The position numbers and the translations under genes are program-made. Below the pieces are notes generated by a model, which was not told the DNA's origin, searched no databases, and was given only the letters and a program-made list of their open reading frames with translations. Shown here one piece after another: positions 1 to 6,364 of a stretch of DNA of 6,741 nucleotides. The stretch lies in NCBI GenBank assembly GCA_031253705.1, contig JAIRVW010000398.1:1-6741 (forward strand), written 5' to 3'. Origin of the DNA: Brucellaceae bacterium (GTDB lineage Bacteria > Pseudomonadota > Alphaproteobacteria > Rhizobiales > Rhizobiaceae). Position 1 is the stretch's first letter; the number at the start of each line of letters is the position of its first letter.

Positions 1-33
1 TACTTAAATACTAAGCATTAAAACAGGGTGATG

Positions 34-564
34 ATGATCGCGGTAATGTCCAGACGTGAGTTCTTGAAGAAACTCATGCTTGTTGCAGTGTTCAGTCATG
101 TCAGCCTGATGTTTGCAGCGATGAAAACGGCTGTCGCGAGTAATATCAGCGACCTGCGGATTACCGATAAATCAGGTTTCTCAGTCGTTCTGTCCGAAAA
201 TGATTTTTTGAAACTGCCGCAGACTGTTATCCGGACACAGACCGTATGGACTGAAGGTCTGCATCAGTTTGCAGGTGCCACGCTTAAAGATGTTCTCCTC
301 AATGCCGGCATTGATTTGCGGTCTTATAACCGTTCGACCTTGCTACGGCTGACAGCCTGGAATGATTACACCATCGACATCCCTTTGAGTGATGCGCTTG
401 AGTATAAAGCGCTTATTGCGGCATTTATGGATGGTAAAAGGCTGACGATACGGGATAAAGGGCCGTACTGGCTCGTTTATCCGCGTGACAGCTATTCGAG
501 ATTGCAGGATGCCCGTTTTGACCATCGTTGGTCATGGCAGTTAAAAGAGATTGCAGTTCAATGA
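34..564 (+). CDS. Tat-exported small protein with sulfite-oxidase/molybdopterin-type fold, likely periplasmic partner of the downstream kinase
   Basis: Residues 6-12 read SRREFLK, a textbook twin-arginine (Tat) motif. A hydrophobic stretch follows (about 14-30), then an AVA site (33-35), so a mature periplasmic protein of about 141 residues is expected. The mature part resembles the compact oxidoreductase molybdopterin-binding domain (sulfite oxidase fold): F79-AGATLKDVL, the IPLSDAL stretch at 116-122, DGK at 133-135, GPYWLVYP at 143-150 and a W-x-W-x-L-x-x-I ending. It has no cysteine at all, so the usual molybdenum-ligand Cys is absent and catalysis of the sulfite oxidase type is unlikely. 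The start is ambiguous: GTG 28, ATG 31, ATG 34 and ATG 46 are all in frame. ATG 34 is preferred because AGGG (25-28) lies 5 nt upstream; ATG 46 would give a shorter n-region. Its stop overlaps the kinase start (ATGA), suggesting translational coupling and a joint role in sensing. The sensing role is inference. Confidence 0.8.
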   Translation: MIAVMSRREFLKKLMLVAVFSHVSLMFAAMKTAVASNISDLRITDKSGFSVVLSENDFLKLPQTVIRTQTVWTEGLHQFAGATLKDVLLNAGIDLRSYNRSTLLRLTAWNDYTIDIPLSDALEYKALIAAFMDGKRLTIRDKGPYWLVYPRDSYSRLQDARFDHRWSWQLKEIAVQ

Positions 565-1937
565 GCCGTCGCAGTGCCTATCTGATATCGGGAACCGCGA
601 TTATCGCTTTTGCTTTAATACTGGCTTATGCATCCTATCAGCTTTTTGCTATTCGCAGAGCTCTTCCGTCCTTCACCGGCGAAGATATGCTCTGGAATAT
701 TATGCAGACCACGCGTGAAGTCGGACGGCTTTCGGATAGTGTCATTTTTCCTGATGAGGGGGATACATCTGAGAACGTCGATCTGCGGTTAAGCTTGTTA
801 CAAAGCCGTCTGAAGATATTTTCGGATAATCCGCAGCATGAGTTCTATGCGCGTATTGACGGTACGCGGCATCTGGTTGCGCTCAACCGTATTATTGATG
901 AGTTTCAGGTTGCGCGGAGCAATCCTGCGACAAAACCATATCAATTATATAAAATTCTGACACCGGCTTTTATTGAACTCGGACAATTGAGCAATAAGAC
1001 CATTCTTGCACAACGTGAGAAAACCGGTGCGCAACTCGATAAACAATTACATACGATTTATCTTATTCTGACATCAATTATCGGCTTGCTTTTGTCCGGT
1101 TTCGCGATGGCATGGCTGTTGATTGCTAATTTGCGCGCTCTTTATGCTGCGCAAAAACAATTGCATGATTATAATGATAAGCTGGAAAGCACGATTGAGC
1201 GCCGTACAGCAGAACTGCAGCAATCGCTGATCAATGAGCGCAATACCAATTCTGTTTATAAAAATTTTCTGGCGACTGTCTCCCATCAGTTTCGCACACC
1301 AATTGCGATCATTGATATGATTGCCCAGCGTTTTGTGCGGCGGCCTGAAGAGATTACGCCGGATGTGCTGCTGGAGCGGACATTGCGTATCCGTAGTGCG
1401 GTCAAACAGCTGACATTTATCATGGACAGCACCATCAGTAATGACCGGCTGACGGAAGGCGGGTTCGATCTGGCTGTCACCGAAGTCGACTTCAACAAGA
1501 TCGTCGAGAAAGTCCGCGCCTATCATCAGGATATTTATCCGGAAAGGCAGATTCATTGCAGCGCATCTCATGAGCATATGATGATACAGGGCGATGCGGC
1601 GCTGATTGAGCAGATCTTACTCAACTTTATTTCCAATGCGGAAAAATACTCTCCTCCTTCCGCATCAATTGATGTGTCTGTTGAATGTGACGGAACACAG
1701 CTTACCTGTGCTGTAACAGATTATGGTATTGGCATTTCAGAGGAAGACAGGCCTTTGATTTTTGATCGTTTTTTCCGTTCTAAAACAGTGTCTCATGTTG
1801 AGGGAAGTGGTCTGGGGCTCCCTCTGTCACTGAAGCTTGCCCAGATGCACGACGGCACAATCACTTACCGTTCGGGTGACGGCGGCGGCAGTATATTCGA
1901 GTTGCATTTACCTGTGAACGGAGGATGCCATGATTAA
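561..1937 (+). CDS. Membrane sensor histidine kinase, HisKA/HATPase_c type
   Basis: This 458-residue inner-membrane kinase probably senses a periplasmic signal and phosphorylates the regulator encoded next. Visible layout: TM1 at about 8-28, a periplasmic region at about 30-165 with no cysteine, TM2 at about 166-189, then a charged helix likely to form a coiled coil (about 192-230, including KLESTIERRTAELQQ) in place of an obvious HAMP domain. The dimerisation/phosphoacceptor segment has an H-box SHQFRTP with H242. The ATP-binding domain shows an N-box N355-FISN359, a G1 box DYGIG (387-391), an F-box FDRFF (401-405) and a G2 box GSGLGL (415-420). ATG 561 was chosen over an in-frame upstream start at 528 because it forms the ATGA overlap with the previous gene, has AAGAGA (544-549) upstream, and places TM1 close to the N-terminus. 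The E-to-Q change after the phosphoacceptor His and the LuxR-type partner are noteworthy. The signal is unknown. Confidence 0.93.
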   Translation: MSRRSAYLISGTAIIAFALILAYASYQLFAIRRALPSFTGEDMLWNIMQTTREVGRLSDSVIFPDEGDTSENVDLRLSLLQSRLKIFSDNPQHEFYARIDGTRHLVALNRIIDEFQVARSNPATKPYQLYKILTPAFIELGQLSNKTILAQREKTGAQLDKQLHTIYLILTSIIGLLLSGFAMAWLLIANLRALYAAQKQLHDYNDKLESTIERRTAELQQSLINERNTNSVYKNFLATVSHQFRTPIAIIDMIAQRFVRRPEEITPDVLLERTLRIRSAVKQLTFIMDSTISNDRLTEGGFDLAVTEVDFNKIVEKVRAYHQDIYPERQIHCSASHEHMMIQGDAALIEQILLNFISNAEKYSPPSASIDVSVECDGTQLTCAVTDYGIGISEEDRPLIFDRFFRSKTVSHVEGSGLGLPLSLKLAQMHDGTITYRSGDGGGSIFELHLPVNGGCHD

Positions 1938-2568
1938 TCCGGAGACCGGTGCGCAATACACCATTCTGTGCATCGAAGATGAAAATGATATTCGCACAGA
2001 AATCATTCACGAGTTGACGGCGTCAGGATTTCTCGCCGTTGCTGCCTGCGACGGGGAGCAGGCACTGATCTATCTTGCGACGAGCCGTCCTGATCTGATT
2101 TTATGTGATGTGTTGATGCCGGGGATCAGCGGACTGGATTTGTACCGGCACCTTCGGCAGGAGCAACCGCAACTGAGCTCTGTTCCTTTTATTTTTCTGA
2201 CCGCACTCAGCGACCGCACGCATGTTCTGGAAGGATTGAAACTGGGGGCGGATGATTATCTTACCAAGCCGGTGGATTACGATATTCTGATTACGAAAAT
2301 CCGTAATATACTTGGCCTGTTAGACCGATCCCGCGGTGAAAAAGACAAGCCCGCTATGCTCTCTAAAATCAGGCTGACCAATCGTGAGAAACAGGTTCTG
2401 ACAAAATTTGCGCACGGGCTGACCAATGCGGAAATCGCCCGTGCACTGGATTTGTCAGAACACACGATTACGGATTATACAAAAGCGATTTTTAAAAAGC
2501 TTGAGGTTACATCCCGCGCTCATGCAGTGCTCGAAGCGATTGCGCAGGGACTGATTGAGAAAAAGTAA
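1930..2568 (+). CDS. Two-component response regulator, receiver plus LuxR/NarL-type HTH
   Basis: This 212-residue cytoplasmic transcription regulator is the likely phosphotransfer partner of the kinase encoded immediately upstream. The receiver domain (about 11-130) has the acidic pair E16/D17, phosphoacceptor D60 within LILCDVLMPG, the switch residue T91 and the conserved K113 (LTKP). A linker (131-145) leads to a LuxR-family DNA-binding domain (about 147-208). It has the typical LTNREKQVL, GLTNAEIARAL, SEHTITDYTKAIFKKL and SRAHAV segments. ATG 1930 is supported by a strong GGAGG (1920-1924) 5 nt upstream. The gene overlaps the kinase end by 8 nt, so coupling is expected. Target genes cannot be read from the window; the neighbouring operons are only candidates. 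Length and motifs are normal for the family, and nothing appears broken. Confidence 0.95.
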   Translation: MINPETGAQYTILCIEDENDIRTEIIHELTASGFLAVAACDGEQALIYLATSRPDLILCDVLMPGISGLDLYRHLRQEQPQLSSVPFIFLTALSDRTHVLEGLKLGADDYLTKPVDYDILITKIRNILGLLDRSRGEKDKPAMLSKIRLTNREKQVLTKFAHGLTNAEIARALDLSEHTITDYTKAIFKKLEVTSRAHAVLEAIAQGLIEKK

Positions 2569-2581
2569 TCTGTAGCCGACT

Positions 2582-2611
2582 GCGCTGACAACGATCATCG
2601 TGGGTCAGCGC
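2582..2611. terminator. Interrupted hairpin between convergent operons, possible terminator
   Basis: Arms gcgctgac (2582-2589) and gtcagcgc (2604-2611) form an 8-bp GC-rich stem. Inside it, acga (2591-2594) and tcgt (2598-2601) can add 4 bp around a tca loop, with a small asymmetric internal loop. The hairpin lies in the 63-nt gap between the stop codons of two convergent genes, the usual place for a two-way terminator. There is no clear T-run directly after the stem on either strand, so Rho-independent action is only moderately supported. Confidence 0.4.
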
Positions 2612-2631
2612 TATCAGCTCTGTGTCAGATA

Positions 2632-3258
2632 TTATTCTTGTGACAGTTTGCAGTAATCACGCATCCGGTCAGCCAGTGCCTGCTGGCCGTTTTTTTCCAG
2701 TTCTTCTGTTGCAGCTTTCATGTCACCGCTGCGTTCATCCTGCCCGAGTTTGAATTTCACTTCCATCTTGTCGATGGGCATTGTGTAACCGAGAATATTT
2801 GGCAGGCGGCGTCCCATGCCACCGGGCCCAAGCTCTTTCATCTGCCATGGTTTATCACGGCCGCGTTCCATATGGGTCACCAGATCCTGCAGGTGCTGCA
2901 CAGTCTCGGCATCACTCATAATCTCCGGCTTGCCGTGAATATGCGCAACCATAAAGCTCCATGTCGGTGCGCTGTCGCGCTGCGGATAATTCGGATACCA
3001 CGAGGAGGAAATATAGCTGCCCTGATCCATCAGAATGGCCACAGAAGGTAAACCTGCGCGCAAAGATTGGCCGTGATTATTGTTCATCGCGATGTGAGAG
3101 ATCAGACGGCGGTTCTGCCGGTCAATCATAAAGATCGGATGGGAGATTGCTACGCCGTTTTCATGCGGAGTAATCAGGGTACCCAGCACAGTGCGGTCAA
3201 TGAGATCAAAAATCTCATCGTCATTATGCGGCTGAAAATAGTCTTTGGTATAAAGCAT
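2632..3258 (-). CDS. Divergent PaiB-like FMN-binding split-barrel protein
   Basis: This 208-residue cytoplasmic protein resembles the PaiB family (named FMN-binding negative transcriptional regulators; split-barrel flavin fold). Family-like stretches are the MLYTKDYF start (family MYxPxxF), GTLITPHENGVAISHPIF (26-43), the YISSSWYPN segment (82-90), APTWSFMVAHIHGK (97-110), DKPW (135-138) and the late MPIDKMEVKFKLGQ (160-173). Several consensus residues differ from my recollection of the family: YISPSWY is YISSSWY, PTWNY is PTWSF, the GHxARxNP region is SHIAMNNN, and the WKLSQN tail is FKLGQD. ATG 3258 was chosen although the frame stays open further upstream. It gives the family N-terminus, and TGAGGA, overlapping the amidase stop, lies 10 nt before it. 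The gene follows the amidase by 13 nt and is probably its co-transcribed last gene. It could be a flavin-dependent enzyme and not a repressor. Confidence 0.85.
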   Translation of the reverse strand: MLYTKDYFQPHNDDEIFDLIDRTVLGTLITPHENGVAISHPIFMIDRQNRRLISHIAMNNNHGQSLRAGLPSVAILMDQGSYISSSWYPNYPQRDSAPTWSFMVAHIHGKPEIMSDAETVQHLQDLVTHMERGRDKPWQMKELGPGGMGRRLPNILGYTMPIDKMEVKFKLGQDERSGDMKAATEELEKNGQQALADRMRDYCKLSQE

Positions 3259-3271
3259 GTGTTTGATGTCC

Positions 3272-4723
3272 TCAGGCGCAAATTGCAGGGCGGTGGCTAC
3301 CCCACGGATAGTGGCTTTCAAGCTGGGCGGCCAATGTGAGCAGGGTTTCTTCTTTGCCATTCGCGGCAATGAACTGCATACCGAGCGGTGTATTTTCTGC
3401 GGTTTGCAGCAGTGGTACGCTCATGGCAGGTGCACCGGCGGCATTGACCGGATGGGTGAACATGGTCAGCTCCATGAACTGGCGGGCAAAATGCTTCCAG
3501 TCATTAGAGCGGACATTCAAAGTGCCTTTATCGAAAGGCAGACACGGCAATACGGGTGAAAGCACAACATCTACAGTGCTGAACATACGTCCGAAGCTAC
3601 GGGCAGTCGAGTTGATTTGATTACGGGCGCGCAGAATATCCAGGCCGCTGAGAGAGCGACCATATTCGGCAAGGCCGAGATTGCTGGGCTCAAAGAAGTC
3701 GCTGTTGACCGGCTTGTTGAAATCACGCGCCAGATCATCCACTTCCATCGCCGTATAGGTGGCAACCAGTCTGGTGAAGGCATCACTCAAAGTGCGCGCA
3801 TCATAATCCGGCATGATCTCAACAATCTCATGCCCGAGAGCCGCACACATTTCTGCGGTTTTATGCAGGGCTTCCAGCATAGCCTGCTCGACCGGTGTTT
3901 CTAGACCAGTTTTTTGCCACAGACCGATGCGTAATTTACGTGGCGCCTGATTGACAGCCTGCATGAAACTGTTGGTCTTGGCCGGTGCACTGTAAAGTGC
4001 GCCTTGCTCCGGTGCATCGGTCAGGTCGAGCATCAAAGCGCTGTCACGCACTGAGCGGGTGAGGACGTGATGGCTCACCAATCCGCCCCAGTTTTCCGTA
4101 GAAACAGGGCCACAAGGAACCCGCCCACGGGACGGACGCAGGCCAAACAGACCGGAGCAGGCGGCAGGGATACGGATAGAACCGGCACCGTCATTGCCAT
4201 AAGCCACCGGCACCATGCGCGCGGCAACAGCCGCCGCTGCGCCGCCGGAGGAACCGCCAATGCTTTTGCTGACATCCCATGGATTAAGCGTTGCGCCGTG
4301 CAGGCTTGGCTCGGTGGCAATATTGCAGGAGAATTCCGGCAAATTGGTTTTGCCGATGATGACCAGACCGGCAGCGCGATAGCGGGTCACCAGTTCATGA
4401 TCCCGCTCGGACACATGACCATCCGCTGCGCGACAGCCATAGGACATTGATGCACCGGCAAAAGACGGGCAGTCATCTTTCAGCAAGGTGGGCACACCAA
4501 ACAGCGCCCCGTGATCCTGCGGGGATTGAGCGGCAAGCTGTTGTAATTGCTCGTCTGCCGCATCGCGCATTTCACAGATAACGGCATTCAGTTGGGGGTT
4601 AACACGGGCAATGGCGGCAAAGGCTTCATCAACCGCTTCACGCGGAGAAAGCACCTTGTCCTTAATGGCTTGCGCCAGACCTGTTGCATCGCTGTTCGTA
4701 TAATTAAATTCAGGCGCGGCCAT
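3272..4723 (-). CDS. Amidase-signature family hydrolase, 6-aminohexanoate-cyclic-dimer hydrolase-like
   Basis: This 483-residue, probably cytoplasmic enzyme of the amidase signature family hydrolyses a carboxamide bond. The Ser-cisSer-Lys triad is intact: K82 in LLKDD, S158 in GGSSGG (156-161) and nucleophile S182 in GNDGAGSIRIPA (177-188). The 24-residue spacing of S158 to S182 is the standard one. The stretches GNDGAGSIRIPA, RGRVPCGP and SVRDSALMLD, and the end HPVNAAGAPAMSVP...PLGMQFIAANGKEE...LAAQLE, recall NylA-type linear/cyclic amide hydrolases more than GatA, which would sit with gatB/gatC. Exact substrate is unknown; an amide or short peptide imported by the adjacent binding protein is a reasonable inference. 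ATG 4723 is supported by AGGA (4733-4730) 6 nt upstream. The stop TGA (3274-3272) also supplies the ribosome site for the next gene. Confidence 0.9.
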   Translation of the reverse strand: MAAPEFNYTNSDATGLAQAIKDKVLSPREAVDEAFAAIARVNPQLNAVICEMRDAADEQLQQLAAQSPQDHGALFGVPTLLKDDCPSFAGASMSYGCRAADGHVSERDHELVTRYRAAGLVIIGKTNLPEFSCNIATEPSLHGATLNPWDVSKSIGGSSGGAAAAVAARMVPVAYGNDGAGSIRIPAACSGLFGLRPSRGRVPCGPVSTENWGGLVSHHVLTRSVRDSALMLDLTDAPEQGALYSAPAKTNSFMQAVNQAPRKLRIGLWQKTGLETPVEQAMLEALHKTAEMCAALGHEIVEIMPDYDARTLSDAFTRLVATYTAMEVDDLARDFNKPVNSDFFEPSNLGLAEYGRSLSGLDILRARNQINSTARSFGRMFSTVDVVLSPVLPCLPFDKGTLNVRSNDWKHFARQFMELTMFTHPVNAAGAPAMSVPLLQTAENTPLGMQFIAANGKEETLLTLAAQLESHYPWGSHRPAICA

Positions 4724-4750
4724 AGCGTGTCCTGTTCATAAAGGGGAGGA

Positions 4751-4773
4751 CGATGCCGGAATGTCCGGCATCG
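4751..4773 (-). terminator. Strong hairpin after the binding-protein gene, attenuator or mRNA-stability element
   Basis: cgatgccgg (4751-4759) and ccggcatcg (4765-4773) are perfect inverted repeats. A further A-T pair (4760/4764) gives a 10-bp stem with a 3-nt loop. It sits 10 nt past the stop of the solute-binding protein gene and 27 nt before the amidase start. On the - strand it is followed by TCCTCCCCTTTA, pyrimidine-rich but not a clean U-run. Partial termination or protection of the upstream mRNA 3' end would let the binding protein be made in excess over the enzymes, as is common in ABC-importer operons. Confidence 0.6.
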
Positions 4774-4783
4774 CGTATAAGGT

Positions 4784-6340
4784 TCAGTCTTTTTTGCTCA
4801 CGCCCCAGAGACGGTGTGTACCGGCCGGCCAGCCTTTATAATCCGCAATTTTCGGATTAAGCGCTGTGATGGTTGGCAGGTTGAACAGGCCGATGATCGG
4901 TACTTGCTTTGCCGCCAGCTGATGCAGCTCATTGTAGATTTTCTTGCGCTCTTCGAAATCCTGCGTATTCGCAGCCTTGGTGCGTAAAGCAATGGCTTCC
5001 TTGTCATCCCATTGATGCGCAGGTTCCTGTGCTTTGTCACCGATCAGCGACTGGTACATCAGAAGCGGATCAAGGCGTGCGGAATACGCGAAAATTTCCA
5101 TCTCATAATCGCCGCGGCGATAGCGGTCGAGCTGGGTTGCCCAGTCACGCACTTCCAGCTGGGCATTGATACCGGCCATGTTGAGCATGGCCTGCACAAT
5201 GGTTGCGACCTGCACACGATCGTCTCGGTTGGAAACCAGCAGGCTGATCGGCTCGCCATTATAACCGGCTTCAGCCAGCAGGGCGCGTGCCTTCTCCACA
5301 TCATAAGCAGGCCATGTGGCGGTGCTGTCATCACGATACGGGCTTTCCGACGGAATGATTGACGGGTTGGCAACATAGCGCCCTTCACCAACGGCACCGA
5401 CAAGCTGTGTCAGGTCAATAGCATGCGCAATGGCCTGACGCATACGCACATCCTTGAGGCGCGGAGCATTGGTTTGCAGATGCAGGGTCATCCATGATGG
5501 TGTTTGCTGAATATCTACATTCATAGATTTTGCGGTCAGCGTATCGATCAGTGTCGGATCGACCTCGTCGATCATATCAATGTCACCGGCTACAAGACCA
5601 TTGCTGCGGGTGCTGGCATCCGGAACCGTCATAAAGCGCAGGGTCGGAATAAGCGCCTGCTTATTTCCGGCATAGCCGTCTTTGTCACCGGCAAGAGCGC
5701 TGTAATCATCGAACTTTTTCAATTCGACATAACGACCGGTTTGCCAATCATTGAACTGATAAGGGCCGGTGCCGACAGGCTTGTCAAATTTGCCGTCCGC
5801 TGCCACAGATGAGGGGTGGAGTATCCACGGCGTGCATTGAATTGTCGCCAATGTCATCAGAAAATTCGGTGCCGGTACGTTGAATTTCACTGTAACCGTA
5901 TAGTCGTCCGCAGCACTCACATCTTCAATCGCAGCGCCGATGGTGCCATTATAACGGCCGACACATTGGAAATCGGTTTCTGCATTCAGATAGCGCTTGA
6001 AGTTCCAGACAACATCTTCAGCCTTCATTTCACTGCCATTGTGAAATTTTACACCTTTGCGCAAATGAAACACATATTCTGTTGCCTCCGGATTGCTGTT
6101 CCAGCTCTCGGCCAGCATCGGCTTGATGGTCAGGTCTTCGCCATAGGCAACCAGACCTTCAACCACATGCGCCAGAACCATATCAGACGGGCCATCACGG
6201 TTCACGCCCGGATTTTTACTGCCGATATCGGAGTGCAGAGCTAGCCGCAGAGTTTGCCCTTCCTGCGCGAAGGCAGCAAAGGAGAGGGTGCTTGCCAAGA
6301 CACTGAATGCCAGCACTTTCAAACTGTTTTTAAAAATCAT
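4784..6340 (-). CDS. ABC transporter extracellular solute-binding protein, family 5 (peptide/oligopeptide type)
   Basis: This 518-residue periplasmic binding protein captures a substrate for an ABC importer; permease and ATPase genes are not in the window. A Sec signal peptide is clear: positive N-terminus (K4, K8), hydrophobic core at about 9-22, AFA site at 23-25 and a mature start at Q26. There is no lipobox Cys. Family 5 hallmarks are the AESW at 77-80, FHLRKGVKFHNG (91-102) with AEDV (107-110), VGTGPYQFNDW (189-199), the region RMRQAIAHAIDL in the middle, and a late YDVEKARALLAEAGYNG. Length is normal for dipeptide/oligopeptide/glutathione-type binding proteins. Two Cys (126 and 169) could form a disulfide. 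ATG 6340 has AGGGGA (6351-6346) 5 nt upstream. The gene lies 24 nt after the hydrolase gene, and a hairpin follows it. Neighbouring amidase suggests an amide or peptide ligand; the exact ligand cannot be told. Confidence 0.93.
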   Translation of the reverse strand: MIFKNSLKVLAFSVLASTLSFAAFAQEGQTLRLALHSDIGSKNPGVNRDGPSDMVLAHVVEGLVAYGEDLTIKPMLAESWNSNPEATEYVFHLRKGVKFHNGSEMKAEDVVWNFKRYLNAETDFQCVGRYNGTIGAAIEDVSAADDYTVTVKFNVPAPNFLMTLATIQCTPWILHPSSVAADGKFDKPVGTGPYQFNDWQTGRYVELKKFDDYSALAGDKDGYAGNKQALIPTLRFMTVPDASTRSNGLVAGDIDMIDEVDPTLIDTLTAKSMNVDIQQTPSWMTLHLQTNAPRLKDVRMRQAIAHAIDLTQLVGAVGEGRYVANPSIIPSESPYRDDSTATWPAYDVEKARALLAEAGYNGEPISLLVSNRDDRVQVATIVQAMLNMAGINAQLEVRDWATQLDRYRRGDYEMEIFAYSARLDPLLMYQSLIGDKAQEPAHQWDDKEAIALRTKAANTQDFEERKKIYNELHQLAAKQVPIIGLFNLPTITALNPKIADYKGWPAGTHRLWGVSKKD

Positions 6341-6364
6341 GTTATTCCCCTGTTTTTATAATTT

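Noticed and set aside
1..27. Possible promoter in the A/T-rich start of the window
   Set aside because: Only 27-33 bases are available before the first start codon, and no convincing -35/-10 pair can be defined.
528..560. Earlier in-frame start for the kinase at 528
   Set aside because: It would overlap the first gene by 37 nt and put extra residues before the first membrane segment; the ATGA overlap start at 561 is more natural.
1074..1577. Long - strand frame inside the kinase gene
   Set aside because: Antisense shadow of a clearly coding kinase with all its catalytic boxes; the translated sequence shows no family features.
3259..3369. Upstream extension of the PaiB-like frame to 3369
   Set aside because: It lies inside the amidase coding region in another frame, lacks family-like sequence, and the ATG at 3258 has a proper ribosome site and the family N-terminus.
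4067..4450. + strand frame opposite the amidase active-site region
   Set aside because: Overlaps the conserved triad region of the amidase on the other strand; low-complexity Arg/Thr/Gly-rich translation with no recognisable motif.
4753..4860. Small + strand frame of 35 codons preceded by ggggagga (4743-4750)
   Set aside because: The purine run looks like a ribosome site, but the frame begins within the hairpin and then runs antisense to the end of the binding-protein gene; no recognisable protein.
5816..6244. Long + strand frame opposite the binding-protein gene
   Set aside because: Shadow of the family 5 binding protein; its translation has the Cys/His/Arg-rich look of an antisense frame and no domain.
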